Source: Candidatus Zixiibacteriota bacterium (GTDB taxonomy: Bacteria; RBG-13-66-14; B26-G2; WVWN01). Taken from it: a stretch of DNA of 64,000 nucleotides. The DNA is taken from the NCBI GenBank assembly GCA_030613505.1, contig JAUWLW010000002.1:49424-113423 (forward strand), read 5' to 3'. The stretch's first letter is position 1. The number at the start of each line of letters is the position of its first letter. Position numbers and translations under genes: made by a program. Positions 6,781-16,200 of the stretch are shown here, one piece after another. Below the pieces are notes generated by a model. That model searched no databases and was not told the origin of the DNA. It saw only the letters and a program-made list of their open reading frames with translations.

Positions 6781-9072
6781 ATGAAAAAACGCAGACTGCT
6801 TACTTTCGTATCCGTTTTCGCGCTAGTCGCGCTGGGCGTCTTCTACTACGCGGCGGTGGCGCCGGCGGTCGTGGGGAAAGAGCGCGTGGCGAAGGCGTTT
6901 GCGCAGGTCGTGAAGGACGGCCCCGGCCTCGACGTTAAATACGCGAAAGCGCGCTTCAAACTCTTACCCCGGCCGGCGGTTACGCTGGGCGACGTCGTCT
7001 TCGTTAATGGAGCCGGCAAAGAGGTCGTCCGCGCCGACGAGGTTAGCCTGGGGTTGTCGTACGTCGGCTTCGTAACCCTCAATCCGAGCGTCGCCGTTGT
7101 GGCGTTCGTCCGGCCGCGGGTCGACCTGGCGCCGGGCGACGTGGCGTTCGGCGAGGCGGGGGAGGGGTCGCCGTTCCGCGGGACCGTCGCCGTGGCGGAG
7201 GGGTTCGTCCGGTACGCCGGTAAAACGCGGACGGTGCTTGTAGACGGCCTTAGCGGCCGCCTCCGCTGCAGGGCTTTGTGGGGCGAGGAGTTCGACGTAC
7301 GCGGCAAACTGCACGCCGACAAGTTCAGGTTTGCAGCGGGGGCGGGGGAGGCCGGCGGCGGGATGGCCGTCGCGGCCGAGGGCGGGATACGCTACCGGCC
7401 CGAGGCCCCGGGCGGTCGCGTCTTCTTCGAGGAGCTCGACTTTCTGTTCGGCAAAGCCCGCTTGACCGTCGCCGGCGAGCTGCAAACCGGCCCGGGCGAG
7501 AACGACGTCGACCTGGCCGTTAAAGGTAAACGGATGGCGCTCGACCAGGTCCTCCCGGCGCTCGCGCCGCGCTTCTGCGACGCCGACGTAGAAGGCGAGA
7601 TGGACCTGAACCTGACGGTCAAAGGTAAATGGGGCGAGGGCCGTAACCCGGACGTGCGGGGCGAGCTCGAGGTGAGAAAGGGCGCGCTGAAACCGTTCGA
7701 GGGGAACGGAATATCGAGCGTTGCCGCCAAAGTACGTTTCGAGGGCGAGAAGTACGTGGTCGAGAACTTCCGGGGCCAGACTAAGAAGGGCGGTTTCAAA
7801 GGATACGCGACGATAAGACCCGACAGAAACTGGCCGTACCAACTCAGGTTCGAGGGCGCTATGCCTCTTGAGGTGGCGGCCGTCATGCTCGCCGTGCCCG
7901 ACGCCTATATGCTCGCGGGCCCGGCGCGGCTAAACGTCGACGTCGACGGCGAATTATCTTCGCTTGGGCGGACGTCGGTCGACGGGACGGTCGAGCTCCT
8001 GGGTTGTCAGGTACGGCTTAAGCCGTTCGTATCCCCCTTCCAGGATCTCGCCGGCACGGCGTACTGCGAGGGTTATAAAATAAAGGTCGGCAAGTTGAAG
8101 GGGCAACTGGCGGGTCACGATTTCGAGATCGGCGGCAGTTGGCAAGGGTTCGAGACGCCGCGGCTGGACTTCGTCGCCGTCGCCGACGAGCTGGACCTCG
8201 ACGCGGCGTTGCCCACCGGGGAGATGCGGCGCCGCCACGCCGAGCGCGGCTCGTCGCCGCTGGGCCTACCGGGCAAAGATATTACGGCGAAGGGCCGGGT
8301 ACGCTTCAAGAAGTTCAAGCTCCTTTCCGTGACCGGTAAAAAATTGGAATCGGATTTCGAATACGGCGGCGGTATACTAAACGTCAAAAAGCTCGACTTC
8401 GCGGCGTACGACGGCAAGGTGCGGGCGCAGCTAACGGTGTACCTCGGCGCCCGGCCGCGGTACACTTGTTCGGCGGCCGTTCGAGGCGCGCGGCTGGGCG
8501 TCTTCCTAACCGAAAACGAATACTCGGAGAACGTCCTTACCGGACGCTTCTCGGCCGACGTCACTTTCTCTGCCGAGGGGACGGCGTACGACGACGTAAA
8601 GCGGTCGTTCGGCGGCAAGGGCTCGCTCGAGTTGGAGGGAGGCCGCGTCGCCGAACTGGCCCTTCTTGCCGAATTGGTGAAGTGGTCGCGCATAGACTTA
8701 TTCGAGCCGCTGCAGGTGTCCAAGTTATGGGTTATGTGTAACGCGCGGGACGGCGTGATCCGGACCGCCGACCTGAAGCTCGAGAACCCGGATATGGTTA
8801 TCGAAGCAGCCGGAGAGGTCACGCTCGAGAAAAAGCTGGATTTCGTCGTACGAACGACTTTTAGTAAAAAGGCCGCCGAACGCCTGGCTCGGGACGGTAA
8901 AGCGCTCGCGCTCGTCCGGGACGAGGACGGCCGGGGCCGCTTCAACTTCGTCGTTACGGGCGAGGCCGCCACACCGGCGTTCCGGCTCGACGCCGGGTCC
9001 ATGTTGAGAGCCGCGGGGGAGGGGCTGCCGGGCGGCGAGGAAGAATTCGGCGGCCCGGGCGACCTGTTTTAA
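6781..9072 (+). CDS. AsmA-like envelope protein
   Basis: A 763-residue protein with an N-terminal signal anchor (MKKRRLLTFVSVFALVALGVF) and a large periplasmic part made of repeated short beta strands. LPRPAVTLGDVVFVNGAG and the late DGVIRTADLKLENPDMVIEAAGEVTLEKKLDFVV are typical of AsmA/DUF3971 proteins. The AsmA/TamB superfamily forms hydrophobic grooves that move or organise phospholipids between inner and outer membranes. The length is within the family range. The C-terminus is acidic and glycine-rich (GGEEEFGGPGDLF). It leads a tight run with a DsrE-like gene 15 nt downstream and then ftsEX. AsmA membership rests on pattern recognition, not on an alignment. Confidence 0.8.
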   Translation: MKKRRLLTFVSVFALVALGVFYYAAVAPAVVGKERVAKAFAQVVKDGPGLDVKYAKARFKLLPRPAVTLGDVVFVNGAGKEVVRADEVSLGLSYVGFVTLNPSVAVVAFVRPRVDLAPGDVAFGEAGEGSPFRGTVAVAEGFVRYAGKTRTVLVDGLSGRLRCRALWGEEFDVRGKLHADKFRFAAGAGEAGGGMAVAAEGGIRYRPEAPGGRVFFEELDFLFGKARLTVAGELQTGPGENDVDLAVKGKRMALDQVLPALAPRFCDADVEGEMDLNLTVKGKWGEGRNPDVRGELEVRKGALKPFEGNGISSVAAKVRFEGEKYVVENFRGQTKKGGFKGYATIRPDRNWPYQLRFEGAMPLEVAAVMLAVPDAYMLAGPARLNVDVDGELSSLGRTSVDGTVELLGCQVRLKPFVSPFQDLAGTAYCEGYKIKVGKLKGQLAGHDFEIGGSWQGFETPRLDFVAVADELDLDAALPTGEMRRRHAERGSSPLGLPGKDITAKGRVRFKKFKLLSVTGKKLESDFEYGGGILNVKKLDFAAYDGKVRAQLTVYLGARPRYTCSAAVRGARLGVFLTENEYSENVLTGRFSADVTFSAEGTAYDDVKRSFGGKGSLELEGGRVAELALLAELVKWSRIDLFEPLQVSKLWVMCNARDGVIRTADLKLENPDMVIEAAGEVTLEKKLDFVVRTTFSKKAAERLARDGKALALVRDEDGRGRFNFVVTGEAATPAFRLDAGSMLRAAGEGLPGGEEEFGGPGDLF

Positions 9073-9087
9073 AGGAGGTCAATTGCT

Positions 9088-9441
9088 ATGAAGCTACTCG
9101 TCGTAACGTACCGCGACCCGTACGACGGCGGCGACGTCGTTTGGAACGCGCTACGGGTCGCCACGTTCCAAAAAGAACTCGGCGACGAAGTGAACGTTTT
9201 TTTGATGTCGGACGCCGTAACGTTAGCGCACGAGAACACCCCTCAACCCGAGAATCCCGAGTACGACGCCGATACGGAGTTCGAGGTCGCCGTACACGCC
9301 GGCGCGACGTTTAAGACTTGCGGTACCTGTCTGAAGAACCGCGACCTTCCCGCGGACAAAGTACATACCCAGGCGCCGGCGGCGACGTTGAAGGACCTGG
9401 CCGATTGGCTCCACTGGGCGGATAAGGTGTTGACCTTTTAG
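9088..9441 (+). CDS. DsrE/DsrF-like small sulfur-relay type protein
   Basis: A 117-residue soluble protein with a strong AAAGGAGG Shine-Dalgarno 12 nt before ATG 9088. MKLLVVTYRDPYDGGDVVWNALRVATFQKELGDEVNVFLMSDAV is the typical first half of the DsrE fold. CGTCLKNR near residues 88-95 supplies a possible active cysteine pair in the position used by sulfur-transfer relatives. The C-terminal LKDLADWLHWADKVLTF also fits. DsrE-like proteins carry persulfide sulfur or act as peroxiredoxin-like regulators. No dissimilatory sulfur genes lie nearby, so the specific role here is unknown. Confidence 0.85.
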   Translation: MKLLVVTYRDPYDGGDVVWNALRVATFQKELGDEVNVFLMSDAVTLAHENTPQPENPEYDADTEFEVAVHAGATFKTCGTCLKNRDLPADKVHTQAPAATLKDLADWLHWADKVLTF

Positions 9442-9455
9442 AGAAGCGGAAGGCT

Positions 9456-10133
9456 ATGGCGGCGCCTATGATAAAGATGTTAAACGTCACCAAAGTTTTC
9501 GAGAACGGCGTCGTCGCGCTCGACGACGTCTCGGTGGAAATCGGCAAGGGCGAACTGGCTTTCCTCACCGGTCCTTCGGGAGCCGGCAAGTCGACGTTTC
9601 TCAAGTTGATAACCGTGGAGGAAAAGCCTACCGACGGGTTGGTGGAAGTCGCCGGGCACGACGTCGGCGCGCTCAGGAGGCGCGACATTCCGTACTTACG
9701 CCGGCGCATCGGCGTCGTCTTCCAGGATTTTCGGCTCTTGAGCGAACGGACCGTTTTGGAAAACGTAATGCTGCCGTTGACGATCCTGGGTTTGACGCCT
9801 TCGGAACAGCGACGCCGGGCGCTGCAAGTTCTTACGGTTGTCGGCCTGGCCCAGCGCAAGGACGCGAAGCCGCTCGAGCTTTCGGGGGGCGAGCAGCAGC
9901 GCGTCGCCATCGCCCGGGCCATAGCGCTCGACCCCGCTATATTGCTCGCCGACGAGCCTACCGGCAACCTCGACCCGGACATAACCTGGCACGTAATGAA
10001 GCTCTTCCGCGTCATCAACGCCCGAGGCACCGCGGTAATCATAGCGACCCACGACTACGACGTCGTCAAGAGGATGGACGCCCGAATAATAAAGATCCTC
10101 GACGGGAAAGTACACCGGGAGACGGCGGAGTGA
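9456..10133 (+). CDS. ftsE: Cell-division ATP-binding protein FtsE
   Basis: ABC ATPase that pairs with FtsX to transmit ATP hydrolysis to peptidoglycan hydrolases at the septum. Walker A GPSGAGKST (about 39-47), Q-loop VVFQDFRLL, signature LSGGEQQRVAIARA, Walker B ILLADEPTGNLD and the H-loop THDYD are all intact. The 225 residues match FtsE. VFENGVVALDDVSVEIGKGE is close to the family N-terminus. ATG 9456 sits only 2 nt after GGAAGG; the in-frame ATG 9468 is an alternative start. It overlaps ftsX by 4 nt. Confidence 0.93.
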   Translation: MAAPMIKMLNVTKVFENGVVALDDVSVEIGKGELAFLTGPSGAGKSTFLKLITVEEKPTDGLVEVAGHDVGALRRRDIPYLRRRIGVVFQDFRLLSERTVLENVMLPLTILGLTPSEQRRRALQVLTVVGLAQRKDAKPLELSGGEQQRVAIARAIALDPAILLADEPTGNLDPDITWHVMKLFRVINARGTAVIIATHDYDVVKRMDARIIKILDGKVHRETAE

Positions 10134-10993
10134 AAAACGTCGGCTTTTTCCTTCGAGAGGCTTTTAAAAATATAGGCCGCGGCGGGATCCTTACCGCGGC
10201 GGCGGTACTAGCGATAACGTTCGCGGCGCTCATCGCCGGGATATTCGCCACGGCGTATTATAATCTCCGGACGATATACGAGGAGGTTAGGAGCGAGCTT
10301 TACGTCGACGTTTATTTGAAATATGAGGTTGACGAGGAACGGGCCGGGGCCGTCGGCGAGCACCTCCGGAAGTTGCCGGGGGTAGTGCGCGTCGATTACA
10401 TATCGCGCGAGAAGGCCGCGGAGGAATTCGTCGGCCTATTCCCCGAGGATAGCAACCTATTGGACGCGTTGGGCGAGAACCCTTTGCCGGCGTCGTACCG
10501 GGTGTACCTGGTCGGCGAAGAGGAGGCGTCCGAAGAGGTCGCGACGTTGGTAGAGGAAATGAAAACCGTAGACGGCGTGGACGACGCCGTATACGCCCAA
10601 GAGTGGCTATCCAATTTGGAGCGAGCGGGGCGCGTCGTCGGCGTTGTAGGGGCAGCGGTGGGTGTAGTGCTCGGCGCCGCGGCGATATTGGTCGTTATCA
10701 GTACTATAGGGCTGGCGGTGTACGCCCGTCGCGATACTATAACGATTATGAAGATGGTCGGCGCCACGGACGGGTTCGTACGGGCGCCCTTCGTTGTGGA
10801 GGGTTTTTTAATAGGCGTCTTCGGCGGCCTGCTCGCGTTGGCCGCGTTATACGGCGGCGTCCAGTTTTTACAAACGTACGACGTGGTGGTCCGTTTTTTA
10901 CCGGGGACGTACGTCGGCGCGGGCTTGGCCGTATTCGCTCTCGGCGGCGGGTTGGGCTCGAGCGTAGCGGTGCGACGTTTCTTGAAGGTTTAA
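10130..10993 (+). CDS. ftsX: Cell-division membrane protein FtsX
   Basis: A 287-residue inner-membrane partner of FtsE. The start is GTG 10130, overlapping the ftsE stop (GTGA). TM1 lies at about 20-42 (ILTAAAVLAITFAALIAGIF). A periplasmic domain follows with the family features LYVDVYLKYEVDEERAGAVGEHLRKLPGVVRVDYISREKAAEEF and ENPLPASYRVYL. Three further TMs occupy the FtsX/MacB-type C-terminal half, including VISTIGLAVYARRDTITIMKMVGATDGFVRAPF. No peptidoglycan hydrolase partner gene is adjacent. Confidence 0.93.
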   Translation: MKNVGFFLREAFKNIGRGGILTAAAVLAITFAALIAGIFATAYYNLRTIYEEVRSELYVDVYLKYEVDEERAGAVGEHLRKLPGVVRVDYISREKAAEEFVGLFPEDSNLLDALGENPLPASYRVYLVGEEEASEEVATLVEEMKTVDGVDDAVYAQEWLSNLERAGRVVGVVGAAVGVVLGAAAILVVISTIGLAVYARRDTITIMKMVGATDGFVRAPFVVEGFLIGVFGGLLALAALYGGVQFLQTYDVVVRFLPGTYVGAGLAVFALGGGLGSSVAVRRFLKV

Positions 10994-11082
10994 ATCCCCC
11001 GAAATAAAGGCGAATTAAGACGGCGGCAACCTAGCGGCCGGATTTACGTATTTATCTATACAAATTCACGTCGAGGTAGTTT

Positions 11083-13197
11083 GTGGCACGGGTTCAAATA
11101 GTTATTAATTTAATCCTGTTCGTCGCCGCGGCGGCCTGCGGGGCCGACGACGGCGAGTGGGTTATGCGCGCGCGCCGTGCCGAGACGCCGCCCGTAATCG
11201 ACGGCGTGATGGAGGAATTATGGTTCGAGGCGGACCCGGGGAGCGGGTTCAAGCAATTCCGGCCTACGTCGAACCAACCGGCTTTGAAGGACACCGAGGT
11301 CTACGTCCTGTACGACGACGAAGCGCTGTACGTGGGATGGGTATGTTACGAAGAAGACGTGTCCCGTTTGGTAGCGGGTGCGACGGTGCGCGATATGTTT
11401 ATGAACGACGACGATTGCGTAGACCTCATGCTCGACGCCAACAACGACCGCCAATCGGCGTACGACTTCATGGTCAATTGGCGGGGCGTGCGGTACGACG
11501 GGAGCATTGCGAAGGACGGTTCGGTAGGGGGGCCGGCGTGGGACGGGTACTGGGAGGCGGCGACGTCCGTCGGCGACGACGCTTGGTATTGCGAGATGGC
11601 GATACCGTGGTCGACGCTGCGTTACGACCGGGACGCGGGTTACTTCGGCATCCAGTTCTTGAGGTTCCGCAAGCCGACGTACGAGGAGACGTACTGGGCC
11701 GGCGACGGCAGCTTCATCAACCGCGTTTCGACCTTCGGCCGCGTCGAGGGTTTAGAAGACTTACCCCGGCCGCGGCGGTGGAAGTTTACGCCGTACGTAA
11801 CGGGGCGCGGCGAAGAAAAATTCGATACGCCCGCCTACGACTTCGAGGCCACCGACGGGTGGGAATTCAAACCGCGCTACGGCCTGGATTTCGAGTACCG
11901 GGCCGGCGCTAAGGCGAGCGTCCTCGCTACGGTTTGGCCCGATTACGCGTACATCGAGGCCGACCCCGCCCAAATAAACCTGGAGCCCACCGAAATATGG
12001 CTGGAGGAGAAGCGGCCTTTCTTCACCGAGGGATACGAGCTTTTCGATACTCACACCGACTTCGTGTACACGCGGCGTCTTACGGAAATCGCGGGCGGCG
12101 CGAAAGTAACGGGCCGCGCGGGTCCCATTAACTACGGCGTCCTGGACGCGGCGTTGACGGGCGACGACCCGCTTTACCCCCACAACAATTTCGGCGTGGC
12201 CCGGGCGACGTACGATACGGCGGGCGGTTCGTCGTTAGGTATTATGGCCGTCGACCGGCGCGAGTTCGGCCGGGAGGCCTCCGCCGGGGAGGGGGGTAAC
12301 GGTTTACCGCGGTACAACGACGTCGTCATGGCGGACGGCAGGGTGGTGTTACCGGCGAGGTTCGGTTTTAGTTTCGAGGGCGCCAGGTCCTATACCGCGG
12401 GCGAAGGGGGCGACGACTACGCGGTTCTCCTGGGCTTCGGCAGGTACGGCATAACGGAGAATTTCGACGTGTGGGGTTTTGGGATCGGCGAGGATTTCCG
12501 GGCGGATATGGGTTTCCTGCAGCCGGAAGATTTGGGTAAACGCGAGCTCGGCTGTTCGGCGTTGAAGGAGTTGCAGATTAACCGGGGCGGCGTGCGTGCG
12601 CTCAGGATAAACGGGTATTACGAGCACGAGCGTAACCTAGCCGGCGAAACGGTGAGCAATTTCATGTCGTCCACGGCCAGGTTGGTTTCCGAGAACGATT
12701 ATTACGTAACGTTGAATTACCGAGGCGGGAGGGATTTACGCTACGTCCCTTCCGGATACCCGGACTTCCACAACGGCATCTTCGACTTGGCGGTAGGCCG
12801 CACCCCTGCGTCTTGGGGTAGCTTCCGCCTGGGTCACTGGCGCGGGATGTGGTACGGATACTTCTACCACTACTATACGTTGGGGGGCAGCATAATACCG
12901 GTTCCCGTTCTAGTCATTAACGGCAACGTGGAGGTGGGCGACCGTCGGCCCGCGGACCGCTTTGTCGTGGGGAACTTGAAGGTTACGTACAATTTGACCG
13001 ACGCCCTCTTCTGGAGGATTATCGTACAGGGCAATTCGGACGTCGAGATGAATTCCGTGAGTACGCTGTGGGGTTGGGACTTCCTCCCGGGCAGCACGGC
13101 CTACCTCGCGTACGAGCAACGCCGCGATTCCACCGGCCAGTTCCTATTGGCTGAACAGGTGGCGTTCCTGAAAGTATCCTATATGATCCCGCTGTAA
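11083..13197 (+). CDS. CBM9-like domain / DUF5916-type outer-membrane protein
   Basis: A 704-residue exported protein starting at GTG 11083, with a GAGGT box upstream and a signal sequence VQIVINLILFVAAAACG. Residues about 28-200 match the carbohydrate-binding CBM9-like fold seen in this family: TPPVIDGVMEELWFEAD, DTEVYVLYDDEALYVGWVCYE, VDLMLDANNDRQSAYDFMVN and WYCEMAIPWSTLRYD. The rest has alternating aromatic and polar strands (WPDYAYIEADPAQINLEP, LEEKRPFFTEGYELFDT) typical of the DUF5916 barrel-like region. It ends with an aromatic residue then short hydrophobics (LKVSYMIPL), as outer-membrane strands do. It probably binds carbohydrate or another polymer at the cell surface; the substrate is unknown. 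It is monocistronic, ending at a strong terminator. Confidence 0.85.
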   Translation: MARVQIVINLILFVAAAACGADDGEWVMRARRAETPPVIDGVMEELWFEADPGSGFKQFRPTSNQPALKDTEVYVLYDDEALYVGWVCYEEDVSRLVAGATVRDMFMNDDDCVDLMLDANNDRQSAYDFMVNWRGVRYDGSIAKDGSVGGPAWDGYWEAATSVGDDAWYCEMAIPWSTLRYDRDAGYFGIQFLRFRKPTYEETYWAGDGSFINRVSTFGRVEGLEDLPRPRRWKFTPYVTGRGEEKFDTPAYDFEATDGWEFKPRYGLDFEYRAGAKASVLATVWPDYAYIEADPAQINLEPTEIWLEEKRPFFTEGYELFDTHTDFVYTRRLTEIAGGAKVTGRAGPINYGVLDAALTGDDPLYPHNNFGVARATYDTAGGSSLGIMAVDRREFGREASAGEGGNGLPRYNDVVMADGRVVLPARFGFSFEGARSYTAGEGGDDYAVLLGFGRYGITENFDVWGFGIGEDFRADMGFLQPEDLGKRELGCSALKELQINRGGVRALRINGYYEHERNLAGETVSNFMSSTARLVSENDYYVTLNYRGGRDLRYVPSGYPDFHNGIFDLAVGRTPASWGSFRLGHWRGMWYGYFYHYYTLGGSIIPVPVLVINGNVEVGDRRPADRFVVGNLKVTYNLTDALFWRIIVQGNSDVEMNSVSTLWGWDFLPGSTAYLAYEQRRDSTGQFLLAEQVAFLKVSYMIPL

Positions 13198-13214
13198 AGG
13201 AAGCGGTTGACCAA

Positions 13215-13245
13215 AAAGAAGCGGCCCCGGCGGGCCGCTTTTTTA
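13215..13245. terminator. Bidirectional terminator between the DUF5916 gene and the GAF kinase
   Basis: Stem AAGCGGCCC (13219-13227) and GGGCCGCTT (13232-13240) with a 4-nt loop and a T run after it. The left flank is A-rich. It overlaps the stop codon of the minus-strand kinase gene. Confidence 0.85.
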
Positions 13246-16200
13246 TTCGTTTTCGGCGGGGGGTTCGGTCCGAAGCGGCAGGAAGATGGTAAAGGTCGAA
13301 CCGACGCCTACTTCCGACGAGACGTCGATGCGGCCGCCGTGGGATTCGATAGCCCTTTTGGCGATGGTAAGGCCGAGGCCGGTTCCGCCTACCGCGCGCG
13401 TACTGGAGCCGTCTACTTGGTAGAACGTGGAGAAGATAGTATCCAGTTGGTCCTGGGAGATGCCGGGGCCGTCGTCGGCGACGGCGAGCGCTACGTCGCC
13501 GTCCTGGACCTTCGTCGATACGCGGACGCGCCCTCCCGCCGAGTTGAACTGGATGGCGTTCTTAATCAGGTTCGCGAGGGCGCTTTGCACCAGGTTCGGG
13601 TCGGCGTACGTACCGGGGATATCCGAACCCGCGTCGAATTCGAGCGAAATGCCGTTCCGGTCCGCCATTTGTTGGTACTTGCGCGTCGTCTCCGCGGCCA
13701 GATCGTTGACGTCGACGGGCTCGAGTTTCAGCTCCAGCCGTCTCGTTTCCAAGAGGGAGAAATCGAGGATGCTGTCAACCAGCTCGCGCAGCCGGCGCGC
13801 CTCTTTATCGATGATGCGTACGAATTGGGAGTAGGGAAAAGTGCCGGCTTTATCGTCGGCTATTATTAGCTCGGCGCTCCCGATTATCGAGGTGAGCGGC
13901 GTCCGCAACTCGTGGCTCACGTTGGCGATGAAGTTCTCCTTGAGGAACGTCAGCTCTTTGGATTCCGTAACGTCTCGGAACGTGGCGACGTATCCGACCC
14001 GTTCGCCGGCCGGGTTGGCGACGGCGTTGGCCAACACGCGATAATAACCCGTCTTGCCGGCCCCGCCGGGAGGATTAACCGCGAGTTCGAATTCCGCCAC
14101 GTCCTTGTCCTGGAGCATGTTGCTTGCTTTTTCGAACGTCTCGTGGAGCGTCGGGGTCTCGATTATAGAACGTACGTGGCGGTTGATAATGCTCTCCGCC
14201 TGCCGCCCCAACATTTTCTCGGCCGCGGGGTTGACTTCGACTACCCGTAGGCCCATATCGGTAACGACGATGGCGTCGGCGATGCTCGCGAAGATGGCGT
14301 CCAATTTGCGCCGGTGCTCTTCGGCAATCGATATCGACGACAGTACGCGGTCGAAGAGGCGGGCGTTCTCGATCGAACCCGCCACCTGCCCCGCGAAGAG
14401 CGTGACGAGTTGTAGGTCGCGGTCGGTGAAGATCTCGCCCCTCAGACGGCCCAGCGTCATGACCCCTATGGCTTCTTCGCGGGCAATCAACGGTACGCAC
14501 AACAGCGATTCCGATTCCTCGTACGGCGTCCCAGGGACTTCCAACGAGCGATGGTCCAGAACGGCGTCGTTGACGTATTCGCCAACGCCGGTTAACGCCA
14601 CGTGGCCGGTAATACCTTCTCCCAACTTCAACCTTATTTTCATTACCTCCTCGGGGTACGCAGTCAAGCTGACTATGGGCTCGAGGATGCCGGCGTCCCG
14701 GTCCAGCAGGAATACGGTGCACGCGTCCGCGCCGATCAGATCTTTGACTTTCTGGGCGATGTTGTAGATGATTTCCTCGGTATCCAGCGAAGAGGATAAC
14801 GTTTTGGAAGTATCCAGCAAAGTTACCAACTCTTCCATGCGGCTGACGTTTTGGGAGAATAGTTGGGTGTTTTCAAGGAAGATGGATAGTTGGTCGCATA
14901 TAGTTTTGAGGAGGTCCGCGTCCTCGGCGCGGAACGTTCTTCCCTTCCGGGAGAACAACGTCAGCCGGCCGAGCACTTGTTGTTTGGCGACCAGGGGGAA
15001 CGAGACGTACGACGCCGGTCCCTCGGCGTCGGCGAGCGGGAGGCCGAAGGGGTCGGCGTCGACCGGCTTTTCCCTCACTATGACGGCGTCCGTCAGAAGA
15101 GCCGAGGCACGCTCGCCGCCGATATCGGCGAAACCCTCCCAGCGTTTTTTCATTCCTTCGTCGGCGCCTGCGGTCGCGGTCAGGACCAGCGATCGACGTT
15201 TCGCGTCGTGAAGGTGGATGGCGCCGGCGTCCAGTTCGGCGAAGGCGCGGATCTCTTCGAGCGCGGCGCCGAGCAATTCGTCGAGCGGCGGCAGGCGGGC
15301 GGCGTCGGCCGCGATCGAGCCGATGATGGCGAGGTAGTCCGTTTGGCGCTTGACGTTTTCGAGATACAGTAAATTTTCGACGCCGATGGCTGTTTGGAAA
15401 GCGATGCCTTCGAACAACGCGAGATCCGATTCCGAAACGGTCGGCCGGGGCGTTTGCCAAATCGACAGGAGAAAGCCGAGGACGCGGTTTTTCTTTCGTA
15501 TGGCCGCGACGGCTAGCGAACGGGCGGTCAGCCCCGGCAGCAAGTCGCCTTTAACCTCGTCGTCCTTTGGGCCGACGTCGGCCAGGAATACCGGTTTACT
15601 TCGGGTCGCCGCCTCTTCGAATATCGGGTGACGTCCCACGTCGAGTTTGCCCGAGCGAAGGAGTTTTTCGGTTTCTTCAGGTAAACGGGCGGAAGCTATA
15701 AATTGCTTCGTTCCTTTCCCGTCGTCGAGGAGTATTAACGCCGACGCGTCGGCGTCCATAATGGTCCTCGTCTCTTCGACGAGGAACTCGAGAGATTTTT
15801 CCAAATCAGGCGTCTGACTTACTATATGGCCGATGTGGAGGAGGACCTCGGCGTTGTGGGTGGCGGTTTGTTCGTCGGCAAGTAGGTTTACGTTTTGGAT
15901 GGCGACGGCGAGTTGGTCGGCGAAGGTCCGTAGGAGTTCCAGGTCGTGTTTGGTCAACGCGTCCTTGGCGTTTTCCTGGACGTCGAGGACGCCGAGGACG
16001 CGATCGCCGATTTTAATGGGGACGGCGATTTCGGAGCGGGCTTCGCCGGGGATGGGATCGGGCGCATAGCGCGGGTCGTTGGTGGCGTCGTTGGAGAATG
16101 CGACGTCACCCTTCTCGGCGGCCCAGCCGATGAAGCCCTCACCGAGTTTAATGCGGGGCGGGCTATCGATCGCTTTCTCGTATGCGCCCTCGATGACGCT